Assembly: GCA_902618555.1 (NCBI GenBank)
Contig: CACNAY010000009.1
Span: forward strand, 1 to 35,049
Length of the DNA: 35,049 bases
Source: an uncultured Pelagibacteraceae bacterium
GTDB taxonomy: Bacteria; Pseudomonadota; Alphaproteobacteria; Pelagibacterales; Pelagibacteraceae
Direction of reading: 5' to 3'
Shown here in pieces: positions 17,360-26,732 of this stretch; position 1 is the first letter of the stretch, and every line of letters starts with the position of its first letter. The notes under the pieces are model-generated. The model did no database searches. It was not told where the DNA came from and worked only from the letters and a program-made list of their open reading frames with translations. Position numbers and translations under genes: made by a program.

Positions 17360-17444
17360 GGGCAAGTGGCGGAATTGGTATACGCGCTGGTCTTAGAAAC
17401 CAGTGCCGCAAGGCTTAAGAGTTCGAGTCTCTTCTTGCCCACCA
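17360..17444 (+). tRNA. tRNA-Leu (UAG)
   Basis: An 85-nt class II tRNA. The acceptor stem GGGCAAG pairs fully with CTTGCCC, followed by A and an encoded CCA. The anticodon arm CTGGT-CTTAGAA-ACCAG gives anticodon TAG at 17394-17396. A long variable arm (GCCGCAAGGC region) and the T arm AGAG-TTCGAGT-CTCT are as expected for leucine. It reads CUN codons. The tig start codon lies only 7 nt after the CCA. Confidence 0.97.
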
Positions 17445-17451
17445 AAAAATT

Positions 17452-18822
17452 ATGAAAGTAGAAGTTAAATCAAAAAAAGGACTTAGAACGATCTTGTCTG
17501 TTGCTGTCGATAAAAAAAAAATACAGACTAAAATGGACGAAAGACTCAAAGAGCTTCAAAAAGAGGTTGCTTTAAAAGGTTTCAGGCCAGGCAAAGTACC
17601 CCCAGAAGTAATTAAAAGTCAATTTGGTAAATCTATATATGGAGAAGTGGTGGATAAAGTTTTGAGAGAAACCTCAACAAAAGCTATTGATGAAAAAAAA
17701 TTAAAAATCGCAGGACAACCAAAAATAGATCTAAAACAATTCGGCGAAGGAAAAGATTTAAATTATGAACTTCAAATAGATTGTTTACCAAGTGTTATTT
17801 TAAAAGGTTTTGACAAATTTAAAGCTACAAGTTTTAAAGTAAAAGTAGATAATAATACTATTGATGAAAAATTAAAAGAAATTTCTAATCAAAATAAACA
17901 GTTCGAAGATAAAAAAGAAAATGAAAAAGCAATTAGTGGAGATCAAGTTGTTTTTAATTACGTAGCTACAATCGATGGTAATAAATTTGAGGGCAGTGAG
18001 GGAAAAGGAGTACAGATTGAGTTAGGCAAAGATCTTTTTTTAAAAGGTTTTGACGAACAACTAGTTGGAGTAAAAAAAAATGATACTAAAATATTAGACG
18101 CTATACTTCCCTCAAATCATCCAAAAAAAGAACTTGCAAATAAAAAAACTAGATTTGAATGTAAAATTTTAAATATTAAAAAACCCAAACAAATTAAAAT
18201 TGATGACGAGTTTGCTAAATTAATGGGAGCAAAAGACATCGAAGATTTAAAATCTTTAGTTGAAAAACAAATTTCTGGCCAATATTCTCAAGCTTTAAAC
18301 TCAATTACAAAAAAAGAAATATTAGATCAAATTGAAAAGAGTCATCAGGTAGATCTTCCGCAAAATTTAATTGATCAAGAAATTTTAATGATGACTCAAA
18401 ATCTTAAACAAGAAGATAAAGAAAAGCACAAAACTAATAATGAAAAGTTAGCTAAATCTAGAATTAAACTTGGCCTATTGTTGAACGAATATGGTGAAAA
18501 AAACAATTTAAAAGTATCAGACGATGAAGTAAGAAATGAAATTCAAAAACAAATAAAAGCTATGCCTGGTCAAGAAAAAATGGTTCTCGAATATTATCAA
18601 AAAAATCCGAGCGCGTCCCAAAGTTTAAAAGGTTCTTTGTATGAGGAAAAAATAATGGAATTAATAAAATCTAAAATTAATCTTACATCTAAAGAAATAA
18701 ACACAAAAGAAGCTGAAAAAATAATTGCTGAATTCAATAAACCAAATGTAAATACTGAGAAATCTAAAACCTCATCTTCTACAAAAAATAAGTCTAAATC
18801 AAAAAAAATTAGTAAAAAGTAA
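17452..18822 (+). CDS. tig: Trigger factor
   Basis: Trigger factor is the ribosome-bound chaperone and prolyl isomerase that meets nascent chains at the exit tunnel. The 456-residue protein has the N-terminal ribosome-binding domain with GFRPGKVP (43-50, the same position as in E. coli), a central FKBP-like PPIase domain (about 155-245, GDQVVFNYVATIDG... in pattern) and a helical C-terminal arm domain. The last 20 or so residues are a Lys/Ser-rich, probably unstructured tail (SSSTKNKSKSKK). It is the first gene of tig-clpP-clpX-lon and follows tRNA-Leu by 7 nt, so its mRNA probably comes from a tRNA-mRNA transcript with almost no leader. Confidence 0.96.
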   Translation: MKVEVKSKKGLRTILSVAVDKKKIQTKMDERLKELQKEVALKGFRPGKVPPEVIKSQFGKSIYGEVVDKVLRETSTKAIDEKKLKIAGQPKIDLKQFGEGKDLNYELQIDCLPSVILKGFDKFKATSFKVKVDNNTIDEKLKEISNQNKQFEDKKENEKAISGDQVVFNYVATIDGNKFEGSEGKGVQIELGKDLFLKGFDEQLVGVKKNDTKILDAILPSNHPKKELANKKTRFECKILNIKKPKQIKIDDEFAKLMGAKDIEDLKSLVEKQISGQYSQALNSITKKEILDQIEKSHQVDLPQNLIDQEILMMTQNLKQEDKEKHKTNNEKLAKSRIKLGLLLNEYGEKNNLKVSDDEVRNEIQKQIKAMPGQEKMVLEYYQKNPSASQSLKGSLYEEKIMELIKSKINLTSKEINTKEAEKIIAEFNKPNVNTEKSKTSSSTKNKSKSKKISKK

Positions 18823-18844
18823 CCAATAGTTGTATAAACCATTA

Positions 18845-19456
18845 ATGAGTCGCGAATTTGAAGAAAAAATGAATAGCTTAATTCCTATGGTTGTTGAACA
18901 AACTAGCAAAGGAGAAAGAGCTTATGATATTTACTCAAGACTTTTAAAAGAGAGAATAGTTTTTTTGGTAGGGCCAGTAAATGACACTGTAGCATCTTTA
19001 GTTACAGCACAACTACTTTTTTTGGAGTCCGAGAATCCTAAAAAAGAGATAAATTTTTATATTAATAGTCCAGGAGGACTTGTTACTGCTGGACTTGGTA
19101 TTTATGATACGATGCAATACATTAACTCACCCGTATCAACATTATGCATCGGACAGGCCTCCTCGATGGGATCTTTTCTTTTAGCAGCAGGAGAAAAAGG
19201 TAAAAGGTATTCATTACCTAATTCAAGAATTATGGTGCACCAACCTTCTGCAGGTTTTCAAGGGCAAGCAACAGATATTCAGATTCATGCTAAAGAAATT
19301 TTATCTCTTAAAGAGAGATTAAATAAAATTTATTCAAAACATACGGGTAAATCGGTAAATGAAATTTCGGAAGCTCTAGAAAGAGATAATTTCATGACTG
19401 CTGAAGAGGCAAAAAAATTTGGTCTTATAGACTCAGTTGTGGAAAAAAGAAATTAA
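18845..19456 (+). CDS. clpP: ATP-dependent Clp protease proteolytic subunit
   Basis: ClpP forms the tetradecameric serine-protease chamber that degrades substrates unfolded by ClpX. The ORF track starts at TTG 18830; I choose ATG 18845, which removes five residues, begins [20 protein letters not shown] as other ClpP proteins do, and gives 203 residues. The catalytic triad in this numbering is Ser107 (GQASSMGS), His132 ([11 protein letters not shown]) and Asp181 (ERDNFMT), with the S-to-H and H-to-D spacing of E. coli ClpP (25 and 49). It lies 22 bp after tig and 79 bp before clpX. Confidence 0.97.
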   Translation: MSREFEEKMNSLIPMVVEQTSKGERAYDIYSRLLKERIVFLVGPVNDTVASLVTAQLLFLESENPKKEINFYINSPGGLVTAGLGIYDTMQYINSPVSTLCIGQASSMGSFLLAAGEKGKRYSLPNSRIMVHQPSAGFQGQATDIQIHAKEILSLKERLNKIYSKHTGKSVNEISEALERDNFMTAEEAKKFGLIDSVVEKRN

Positions 19457-19489
19457 AACACAATATATAGAATTCTATACAACTTCACC

Positions 19490-19517
19490 TTGATAACAGA
19501 ATTTTTAAGTTTATTAT
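19490..19517 (+). promoter_or_regulatory. Candidate clpX promoter
   Basis: In the 79-bp clpP-clpX gap, TTGATA (19490-19495) and TATTAT (19512-19517) are separated by 16 bp and end 18 bp before the clpX ATG. Both hexamers are five of six to consensus. A preceding C gives CTTGATA, which is near a heat-shock -35, but no CCCAT-type -10 follows, so a housekeeping promoter is more likely. Confidence 0.45.
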
Positions 19518-19535
19518 TGAATTTATTGATTCGAA

Positions 19536-20789
19536 ATGACTGAAAAAAATACAAAAAATATTTTATATTGTTCTTTCTGCGGTAAAAGCCAACACGAAGT
19601 AAGAAAATTGATTGCTGGTCCTACAGTATTCATTTGCGATGAGTGTGTAGAACTTTGCATGGATATAATTAAAGAGGAAAATAAGAGCTCACTTGTTAAA
19701 CATCAAGACGGTGTCCCTTCGCCCAAGGAAATTTGCAACGTTTTAGACGAATATGTTATTGGTCAAAAATTAGCTAAAGAGATTTTATCAGTAGCAGTGC
19801 ACAACCATTATAAGAGACTTAACCATGAAACAAAGAATAGCAAAGACGTTGAACTCTCAAAATCAAATATTTTATTAGTTGGACCAACAGGATGTGGAAA
19901 AACTTTACTAGCACAAACTTTAGCAAGAATTTTGGATGTTCCTTTCACGATGGCTGATGCAACGACCTTAACAGAAGCAGGCTACGTTGGTGAGGACGTA
20001 GAAAATATTATTTTAAAATTATTACAAGCAGCTGATTATAATGTTGAAAAAGCACAAAGAGGAATAGTTTATATTGATGAGGTAGATAAAATTAGTAGAA
20101 AATCTGAAAATCCATCAATTACTAGAGATGTTTCAGGCGAAGGTGTGCAACAAGCTTTATTAAAAATTATGGAGGGAACTATAGCTAGCGTTCCGCCCCA
20201 AGGTGGAAGAAAACATCCACAACAAGAATTTCTCCAAGTTGACACTACTAACATTTTATTTGTTTGCGGCGGAGCATTTGCCGGACTTGATAAATTAATT
20301 GATAGTAGAGGAAAAGGAAGTTCTATTGGCTTTGGAGCTAAAGTTAAAGATTATAAAGAGATACCTCTCTCACAGACAATGAAACAATTAGAGCCCGAAG
20401 ATTTAATAAAATATGGTTTAATTCCAGAATTTATTGGTAGAATGCCAATTATTGCAACATTAGATGATCTTGATGAAAAATCATTAGTAAGAATTTTAAA
20501 AGAGCCTAAAAACTCACTTATAAAACAGTATCAAAGATTGTTTGAATTTGAAGAAGTTGTTTTGGAGTTTAAAGATGAAGCAATTCTTGAGATAGCAAAA
20601 AAAGCTATTTCCAAAAAAACAGGAGCAAGAGGATTAAGATCTATATTAGAAAATATACTTTTAAAAACAATGTTCGATTTACCTGATATGGAAAATGTAA
20701 TTAAAGTTACTGTTGACAGCGCTACTGTTAAAGGCAAATCTGAGCCCATTGTCACATATGCTACAAAATCATCAACATCTGTAGCGTAA
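19536..20789 (+). CDS. clpX: Clp protease ATP-binding subunit ClpX
   Basis: ClpX is the hexameric AAA+ unfoldase that recognises tagged proteins and feeds them into ClpP. The 417-residue protein has an N-terminal C4 zinc-binding domain with C12, C15, C34 and C37 ([16 protein letters not shown]), Walker A GPTGCGKT (116-123), the GYVG pore loop (149-152), Walker B YIDEVDKI (from 179), and [18 protein letters not shown] downstream. [11 protein letters not shown] near the C-terminus is the sensor-2 arginine region. It is preceded by its own candidate promoter and followed by lon after 49 bp. Confidence 0.98.
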   Translation: MTEKNTKNILYCSFCGKSQHEVRKLIAGPTVFICDECVELCMDIIKEENKSSLVKHQDGVPSPKEICNVLDEYVIGQKLAKEILSVAVHNHYKRLNHETKNSKDVELSKSNILLVGPTGCGKTLLAQTLARILDVPFTMADATTLTEAGYVGEDVENIILKLLQAADYNVEKAQRGIVYIDEVDKISRKSENPSITRDVSGEGVQQALLKIMEGTIASVPPQGGRKHPQQEFLQVDTTNILFVCGGAFAGLDKLIDSRGKGSSIGFGAKVKDYKEIPLSQTMKQLEPEDLIKYGLIPEFIGRMPIIATLDDLDEKSLVRILKEPKNSLIKQYQRLFEFEEVVLEFKDEAILEIAKKAISKKTGARGLRSILENILLKTMFDLPDMENVIKVTVDSATVKGKSEPIVTYATKSSTSVA

Positions 20790-20802
20790 ACTTAATTTGT
20801 TT

Positions 20803-20832
20803 CTTGAAATTACTGAATTAATTGCCATATTA
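20803..20832 (+). promoter_or_regulatory. Sigma-32-like heat-shock promoter of lon
   Basis: CTTGAAA (20803-20809), a 15-bp spacer, then CCATATTA (20825-20832) closely follow the sigma-32 consensus CTTGAAA-N13-15-CCCATnT. The initiation site would fall at about 20838-20839, on the lon ATG itself, so the heat-shock transcript would be leaderless or nearly so. The gap is only 49 bp. Confidence 0.6.
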
Positions 20833-20838
20833 CGTTAG

Positions 20839-23223
20839 ATGAAAGCATCTTATCTAAAACCTATTTTACCTTTAAGAGATATAGTCATTTTTCCTTCTAT
20901 GGTAGTTCCATTATTTGTGGGCAGGGAAAAATCTATCAAAGCTCTACAGGAAGTAATGAAATCAGATAAATCTATTGTTTTAGTAACTCAAAAAAATTCT
21001 GAAATAGATGATCCATCTGGACAAGATCTATATCAGTTTGGATGTTTAAGTAAAGTGCTACAACTTTTAAAATTGCCAGATGGGACTGTTAAAGTTTTAG
21101 TTGAGGGTGAAAAAAGAGTAAAAATTTTAAAATTTGAAGAAAAAGGAAAAGATTTTTTAAACTGCGAGTCTGAAATTGTAAACGATCAAAATATTACTAA
21201 AGATCTTGATCAACTAGCAAATGGATTAATAAAAAAGTTTGAGAGACTACAAGTCTTGAGTAAAAAAGATTTAAGTGATGGTGCAAATAATATTAAAAAC
21301 CTTAAAGACCCCATTCAGATAGCTAATCATATTTCATCTAATTTAAATATTCAAATATTTGAAAAACAAGAATTATTAGAGATTTTAGACTTAAAAAAAA
21401 GATTAGAAAAAATTCATTCTTTAATAGAAAAAGAAACTAGTGTTTTATCTGTAGAAAAAAAGATCAGAGGAAGAGTAAAAAATCAGATGGAGAAAACTCA
21501 AAGAGAGTATTATTTAAATGAACAATTAAAAGCTATCCAAAAAGAACTAGGTGAGATTGATGAAGGAAAAGATGAACTTTCCTCACTTTCTAAAGCGATA
21601 TCAGACGCAAAAATGCCGAAGTTGGCAAAGGAAAAATGTTTATCAGAATTAAAAAAATTAAAATCCATGAGCCCGATGTCAGCTGAGGCAACAGTAGTTA
21701 GAAATTATCTCGATTGGATGACAGATTTACCTTGGTCGGTTAAATCAAAAATTAATACTGATTTAATAAACGCTCAAAAAATTTTAGATGAAGATCATTA
21801 TGGACTTGAAAAAGTAAAAGAGAGGATAATCGAATTTTTGGCAGTTCAAAAGAGAATTAAAAAGATGAAAGGACCTATACTATGTCTAGTAGGACCTCCC
21901 GGAGTCGGAAAAACATCATTGGGTAAATCTATTGCGAAAGCAACTAATAGAAAATTTATAAGAATTTCTTTAGGAGGAATAAGGGATGAAGCTGAAATAA
22001 GAGGTCACAGAAGAACTTATATTGGATCATTACCAGGAAAAATTATTCAAATGATGAAAAAAGCTGGAACAAACAACCCGCTTTTTTTATTAGATGAAAT
22101 TGATAAAGTTGGAAATGATTATAGAGGTGATCCATCTTCTGCTTTGTTAGAAGCATTGGATCCGGAGCAAAACAAAGAGTTTAACGATCATTATTTAGAG
22201 GTGGATTATGATTTATCAGACGTAATGTTTGTTACAACTGCTAACACTTTAAATATATTACCACCTCTTCTTGATAGAATGGAAGTAATCAGATTATCAG
22301 GTTACACTGAAGATGAGAAAGTAAACATTTCTCAAAAATATCTTATACCTAATCAAAGTAAGTATAATGGGTTAAAAAATGATGAATGGAAAATCGATGA
22401 GGATATTAACAGAAAAATTATTAGAAATTATACAAGAGAGTCCGGCGTTAGAAATCTAGAAAGAGAAATTTCAAAAATTGCTAGAAAACTTGTTAAGAAA
22501 ATAGATAATAAAGAAAAAGTTAACACCTCAGTTAATGAAAAAGATTTAAAAGATTTACTTGGTGTAGAAAAATTTAAATATGGTGAGATAGAGGAAGAAA
22601 ATAGAATAGGAGTTGTCACAGGTCTAGCATGGACAGAGGTTGGTGGTGAAATATTAAAAATTGAGTCTGCAGTAATGCCAGGTAAAGGCAAAATGCAAAT
22701 AACTGGAAAACTAGGCGATGTAATGCAAGAGTCAGTAAAAGCCGCTAAATCTTATATAAGGTCGAAAAGTTTGGATTATGGAATTATTCCTCCAATATTT
22801 GATAAAAAAGATTTTCATATACATGTTCCAGAAGGTGCAACACCAAAAGACGGACCATCAGCAGGCATCGGAATGGTTACCTCAATAATTTCAGCGATAA
22901 CTGAAATTCCAGTTAATAAAGATGTGGCGATGACGGGTGAAATTACTTTAAGAGGTCTAGTTTTGCCAATCGGTGGATTAAAAGAAAAGTTATTGGCTGC
23001 GCATAGAGCTGGGATTAAAAAAGTTTTAATTCCTCAAGAAAATAAGAAAGATTTAATTGAAGTGCCAAAAACTATTGTAGAATCTATGGAAATAATTCCA
23101 GTTAAGAATGTAGACGAAGTTTTAAAAGTAGCGTTAACAAAAACTTTAAAAAGCGTAGAATGGGTAGAAGTAGATCAAATAGCCGACAAAAACAAAGACA
23201 AGAAGGAACTTAGTACTCATTAA
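20839..23223 (+). CDS. lon: ATP-dependent protease Lon
   Basis: Lon degrades damaged and regulatory proteins in the cytoplasm. At 794 residues it is full length (LonA type). In order it has the N-terminal substrate-binding domain ([20 protein letters not shown]), a coiled-coil-like linker (about 180-245, ending [16 protein letters not shown]), the AAA+ module with Walker A GPPGVGKT (352-359) and Walker B FLLDEIDK (416-423), and the protease domain with catalytic Ser674 (DGPSAGI) and Lys717 ([10 protein letters not shown]). The Ser-Lys spacing of 43 equals E. coli. It ends the tig-clpP-clpX-lon block; instead of the frequently found hup gene, a convergent glycosyltransferase follows after 14 bp. 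Confidence 0.98.
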   Translation: MKASYLKPILPLRDIVIFPSMVVPLFVGREKSIKALQEVMKSDKSIVLVTQKNSEIDDPSGQDLYQFGCLSKVLQLLKLPDGTVKVLVEGEKRVKILKFEEKGKDFLNCESEIVNDQNITKDLDQLANGLIKKFERLQVLSKKDLSDGANNIKNLKDPIQIANHISSNLNIQIFEKQELLEILDLKKRLEKIHSLIEKETSVLSVEKKIRGRVKNQMEKTQREYYLNEQLKAIQKELGEIDEGKDELSSLSKAISDAKMPKLAKEKCLSELKKLKSMSPMSAEATVVRNYLDWMTDLPWSVKSKINTDLINAQKILDEDHYGLEKVKERIIEFLAVQKRIKKMKGPILCLVGPPGVGKTSLGKSIAKATNRKFIRISLGGIRDEAEIRGHRRTYIGSLPGKIIQMMKKAGTNNPLFLLDEIDKVGNDYRGDPSSALLEALDPEQNKEFNDHYLEVDYDLSDVMFVTTANTLNILPPLLDRMEVIRLSGYTEDEKVNISQKYLIPNQSKYNGLKNDEWKIDEDINRKIIRNYTRESGVRNLEREISKIARKLVKKIDNKEKVNTSVNEKDLKDLLGVEKFKYGEIEEENRIGVVTGLAWTEVGGEILKIESAVMPGKGKMQITGKLGDVMQESVKAAKSYIRSKSLDYGIIPPIFDKKDFHIHVPEGATPKDGPSAGIGMVTSIISAITEIPVNKDVAMTGEITLRGLVLPIGGLKEKLLAAHRAGIKKVLIPQENKKDLIEVPKTIVESMEIIPVKNVDEVLKVALTKTLKSVEWVEVDQIADKNKDKKELSTH

Positions 23224-23237
23224 TACTTATTCAATAC

Positions 23238-24128
23238 TTAATCAAGCCAATCTTTAAATACTTTTTCATTTTTAGAAATATATTCCGGAAGAAGACTTAA
23301 GTCTATTTTTTTTAAAGTAGATTTGCCACTCCATTTAAAATCTTTTTGATCAACTTTATAATCATAAATTACTCTTTTATCATTAATTATTTTTTTTATA
23401 TCTTCTAATTTAAGTCCGCTTAATTCGAATTCATAATGATGAGCAAAGTTTAGTAATTTTTTTTCAAGTTCCTCGGGTTTTCTTAGACACGTAAAATGCC
23501 ATCCACCATTTTTTGAAAAAATTATATTTGAGTATTTTTTTCTTGAGAAATAGGTGTCTAATCTCCATTTAGAATATTTTTTTCCCTTAATATTCCTCAA
23601 CCACTGTGGTGATAACAAATTCTTTTTTTTTACTGCCCTAGTTCCATGCCAGGAAAAATTCTCATAATGTAAATTCAATTTGTAATAAAAAATTTTTTGC
23701 TCGAAGAAAATGATATTATTATTAATATTATTAAAGTCTAAATTATTAAGGTTTGGAATTTCATCTAAGTCACTAATTAAAATAATATCACTATCTCTAG
23801 CTTCTATTAATCCTTTTTGAATGCATTCTCTTTGATAATAATCTCTAGCCATTCCGTTTAGAATGAGTTTCTCACCTCTCTTTTCTTTGCTCTCTCCTTC
23901 TACAAGGTTGATTATGTTTTTAGGCTCTTGATCTACCTTGATATAAATTATCTTGTCTTTAAACTTTTTAAACTTATCAATATCAAAGTTTAATTTCTTT
24001 TTACTTCCATTGTGGGTGTAACTAGCTTCTGTAATTATGAATTTATCTACAAATTTGTTAAGGTGATTGAGCCTTATATCTAATAGTAAATCTTCATCAA
24101 AATACATAAAGCAATCATAAATATTCAT
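23238..24128 (-). CDS. GT17-family glycosyltransferase
   Basis: A 296-residue soluble protein resembling glycosyltransferase family 17, the family of eukaryotic bisecting GlcNAc transferase MGAT3 and various bacterial relatives. Family-like segments are MNIYDCFMYFDEDLLLDIRL at the start, FIITEASYTHNG (30-41), a DxD-type metal and nucleotide-sugar site DLD (120-122, in IILISDLDEIP), and GGWHFTCLRKPEE near residue 210. No signal peptide or membrane segment is seen, so it probably acts at the cytoplasmic face. Donor and acceptor are unknown. It converges on lon and is divergent from the epimerase fusion across 51 bp, suggesting shared control and a joint role in surface glycan or glycolipid assembly. 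Confidence 0.78.
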   Translation of the reverse strand: MNIYDCFMYFDEDLLLDIRLNHLNKFVDKFIITEASYTHNGSKKKLNFDIDKFKKFKDKIIYIKVDQEPKNIINLVEGESKEKRGEKLILNGMARDYYQRECIQKGLIEARDSDIILISDLDEIPNLNNLDFNNINNNIIFFEQKIFYYKLNLHYENFSWHGTRAVKKKNLLSPQWLRNIKGKKYSKWRLDTYFSRKKYSNIIFSKNGGWHFTCLRKPEELEKKLLNFAHHYEFELSGLKLEDIKKIINDKRVIYDYKVDQKDFKWSGKSTLKKIDLSLLPEYISKNEKVFKDWLD

Positions 24129-24139
24129 GTTATTTGAGT

Positions 24140-24155
24140 TATAATAAATTATAAT
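24140..24155 (+). promoter_or_regulatory. Tandem -10-like hexamers upstream of the epimerase fusion
   Basis: Two perfect TATAAT hexamers (24140-24145 and 24150-24155), 10 bp apart, lie in the 51-bp divergent gap, the second 24 bp before the ATG at 24180. No convincing -35 accompanies either. AT-richness makes this weak. Confidence 0.3.
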
Positions 24156-24179
24156 ATAAGTAAATATTTATTAAATTTC

Positions 24180-26732
24180 ATGAAAAAAAAAATTATTATT
24201 ACTGGTGGTCTTGGATACATTGGAACGGAGCTTTGTAAGCTTTATTCAGGAGTTAGCTGGAATCATAAGATATTGGTGATAGATAATAGGTTTATTTCCG
24301 AAAGAGTGAATCAAATTAGAAATTGGAATATGGATTTCATACAAGGTGATATTCTTGATAAAGAGATGGTCAACAAAAATTTTAAAGATGCAGATGTCGT
24401 CCACCACTTAGCGGGAATTACTAAAGTACCTAGAACGCAAAGCGAGTCAGATAAATCTCAAGATGATAAAATAATGAGTGTGGCAATAGAGGGGACAAAA
24501 AATATTTTAGATGCAATAAGCAATAATTGTAAGATCATTTTTCCATCTACTCACGTAGTTTATGAGGGAATAGGAGAAGTAAGAAAAGATATAAAAGAAG
24601 AGGAAAGTACTAAACCAATTTTAAGCTACTCCAAATCCAAATCAATAAATGAGAAACAAATAAAAGATTCTAAAAAAAATTATATTATTTTGAGACTTGG
24701 CTCAGTTTATGGTTATTCCACAGATACTATGCGTATGGATATTATGCCGAATCTTTTTTCTAAAATTTCTTCACAGAACGGTATATTAAAACTTTTTGCA
24801 GGCGGTCAACAAGTAAAAAGCTTAGTTCCTTTAATTGATGTTGCTAGATGTTTTAAATTTATGGAAGAAAATAATAAAATAAACTCTGAACTATTTAATT
24901 TAACAAAAGAGACATTAACCGTAAAAGAAGTTGCTCAAATTTGTAAAAAACATAATCCCAAAGTAATACTAAGAGAAACAAACGATGAAGTTCCGAATTT
25001 AGGATTTTCTCTATCAAATAAAAAACTAATGAATACTGGATTTGAATTTTTATATAATCTTGATCAAAATATAAAAGAGATGATCCAAAAATGGTCTGAA
25101 CATGAAATAACCAAGGATTTAGAACATGTAAGAGACGGAAAAAATATTTTTAAAGACAAGCGTGGGACAATAAGTAACCATGAACTACCTGAGCCAATAA
25201 ATTTAATTGGACTCATAGACTCAAAAAAAGGAACAATCAGAGCAAATCATTATCATCCTCAACAAGAGCAAAAATGTTTATTTACAAAAGGCCAAATAAT
25301 AGAAGTTTTTCAAGATATTATTAATCCTAAATCCCCAAAAGTCACGCAAGTAGTTAATGAAGGCCAACTTTCTATAATTAAACCAAATGTAGCTCATACA
25401 ATGGTTTTTTCAAAAGACTCAACATTTTTAAATCTTGTTAGAGGTGAAAGAGATCACGAAAATTATGGAATTACCCATACGATAAAACATAATTTTGTAG
25501 ATGAAAATGAAAAAAATCTCTTATTAAAAAATTATAAATTCGAATGCAGGTCTTGCGGAAATAAAAACTTAAAAAGAGTTGTCTCTTTAGGATATCAACC
25601 CTTAGCTAACAATTTATTAAAAAAATTGACTGAAAAATGCGAACTATATCCGCTCGAGGTAAATTATTGTGAAATTTGTCATAACTGTCAATTATCTGTT
25701 GCTGTAGATCCAAAAAAAATGTTTGCTAATTATCTATATACCTCATCTACTTCAAAAATTTTTAGAAAGCACTTTATTAATTCTGCAAAAAAATATTGCA
25801 GAGACTTAAAATTAAATAAAAAAAACTCATATATAATTGATATTGGAAGTAATGACGGTATAGCACTAAAACCATTTTTAGATATGGGTTTTAAAAAAGT
25901 AATTGGTATTGAACCTGCTAAGAATTTAGCAAAACTTGCAAATAAAAAAAAGATAAAAACATTAAATATGTTTCTTGAGAAAAAGAATCTAAAAAAAATT
26001 AAAAAAAACGCAAATTTGATTTTAGCATCTAATGTTTTTGCTCATTCTGACAAATTAAAAGAAATGGCGGAATGTATGATATATCTTTTATCAAAAAACG
26101 GAACAATCATAATAGAAGTTCAGTATTTGATGAATACTTTAAAAGATCTAACATTTGATAACATTTACCATGAACATTATAATTATTGGTCCTTAACTTC
26201 CTTAGTAAACTTTTTTAAACAATTCAATGCAAAAATTTATAAATCTGAAAAAGTTAATACTCACGGGGGTTCTTTAAGAATTTACGTAAGTAAAAATAAA
26301 AAGATAAAAATCGAAAAAAGTGTTCACTTAATGCTTAAAGAAGAGGAAAATTATGGCATAAAAAAATATAAAACTTACAAAGAATTTGGTAAAAAGGTAT
26401 ACAAAATCAGAGAGAATGTAATTCAAAATATTAAAAAACTTAAATCTAAAAACAAAAAGATTATTGCTTACGGGGCTCCAGCAAAAGCAACAACAGCTTT
26501 AAATTTTTATGGAATCACTAATGAAATAGACTTTATAGTAGAAGATAATCATCTTAAGCAAGGCAAATTTGTCCCGGGAGTCAAGATACCAATTAAACCT
26601 AAATCAAAAATTAAAGATAAAAATAATTATTTAATCGTTTTAGCTTGGAATTTTTTTGAGGATATAATAAAAAATAATGAAAATCTTTCAGATAATTTTA
26701 TTAATATAAAAGATTTAGAAGTTAGTAAATAA
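24180..26732 (+). CDS. Epimerase-cupin-C-methyltransferase fusion for sugar modification
   Basis: A single 850-residue reading frame with three enzyme modules. Residues 1-305 are an extended SDR nucleotide-sugar epimerase/dehydratase: GGLGYIG (9-15) binds NAD(P), Tyr150 and Lys154 form YxxxK, and STHVVYEG supplies the catalytic Ser/Thr. Residues 310-445 are a cupin with NHYHP (His357, His359), like the CapF/RmlC-type sugar cupins. Residues 450-850 are a C-methyltransferase of the TylC3/NovU type: a zinc knuckle (C456, C459, C497, C500, C503), a SAM site DIGSNDG (554-560), HEHYNYWS and GAPAKATTALNF. Such methyltransferases usually methylate C3 of a 4-keto sugar nucleotide. The three could act in series to make a branched deoxysugar; that is inference. 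It overlaps the zinc-ribbon gene by 11 bp. Confidence 0.82.
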   Translation: MKKKIIITGGLGYIGTELCKLYSGVSWNHKILVIDNRFISERVNQIRNWNMDFIQGDILDKEMVNKNFKDADVVHHLAGITKVPRTQSESDKSQDDKIMSVAIEGTKNILDAISNNCKIIFPSTHVVYEGIGEVRKDIKEEESTKPILSYSKSKSINEKQIKDSKKNYIILRLGSVYGYSTDTMRMDIMPNLFSKISSQNGILKLFAGGQQVKSLVPLIDVARCFKFMEENNKINSELFNLTKETLTVKEVAQICKKHNPKVILRETNDEVPNLGFSLSNKKLMNTGFEFLYNLDQNIKEMIQKWSEHEITKDLEHVRDGKNIFKDKRGTISNHELPEPINLIGLIDSKKGTIRANHYHPQQEQKCLFTKGQIIEVFQDIINPKSPKVTQVVNEGQLSIIKPNVAHTMVFSKDSTFLNLVRGERDHENYGITHTIKHNFVDENEKNLLLKNYKFECRSCGNKNLKRVVSLGYQPLANNLLKKLTEKCELYPLEVNYCEICHNCQLSVAVDPKKMFANYLYTSSTSKIFRKHFINSAKKYCRDLKLNKKNSYIIDIGSNDGIALKPFLDMGFKKVIGIEPAKNLAKLANKKKIKTLNMFLEKKNLKKIKKNANLILASNVFAHSDKLKEMAECMIYLLSKNGTIIIEVQYLMNTLKDLTFDNIYHEHYNYWSLTSLVNFFKQFNAKIYKSEKVNTHGGSLRIYVSKNKKIKIEKSVHLMLKEEENYGIKKYKTYKEFGKKVYKIRENVIQNIKKLKSKNKKIIAYGAPAKATTALNFYGITNEIDFIVEDNHLKQGKFVPGVKIPIKPKSKIKDKNNYLIVLAWNFFEDIIKNNENLSDNFINIKDLEVSK

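Noticed and set aside
18830-18844. TTG start of clpP from the ORF track
   Set aside because: The ATG five codons later gives the usual ClpP N-terminus; the TTG adds MYKPL with no ribosome-binding site.
19466-19479. TATAGAATTCTATA, a 14-bp perfect palindrome after clpP, considered as a terminator
   Set aside because: The stem has almost no G-C pairs and no T run follows. It could be an operator, but nothing else supports that and chance is likely in AT-rich DNA.
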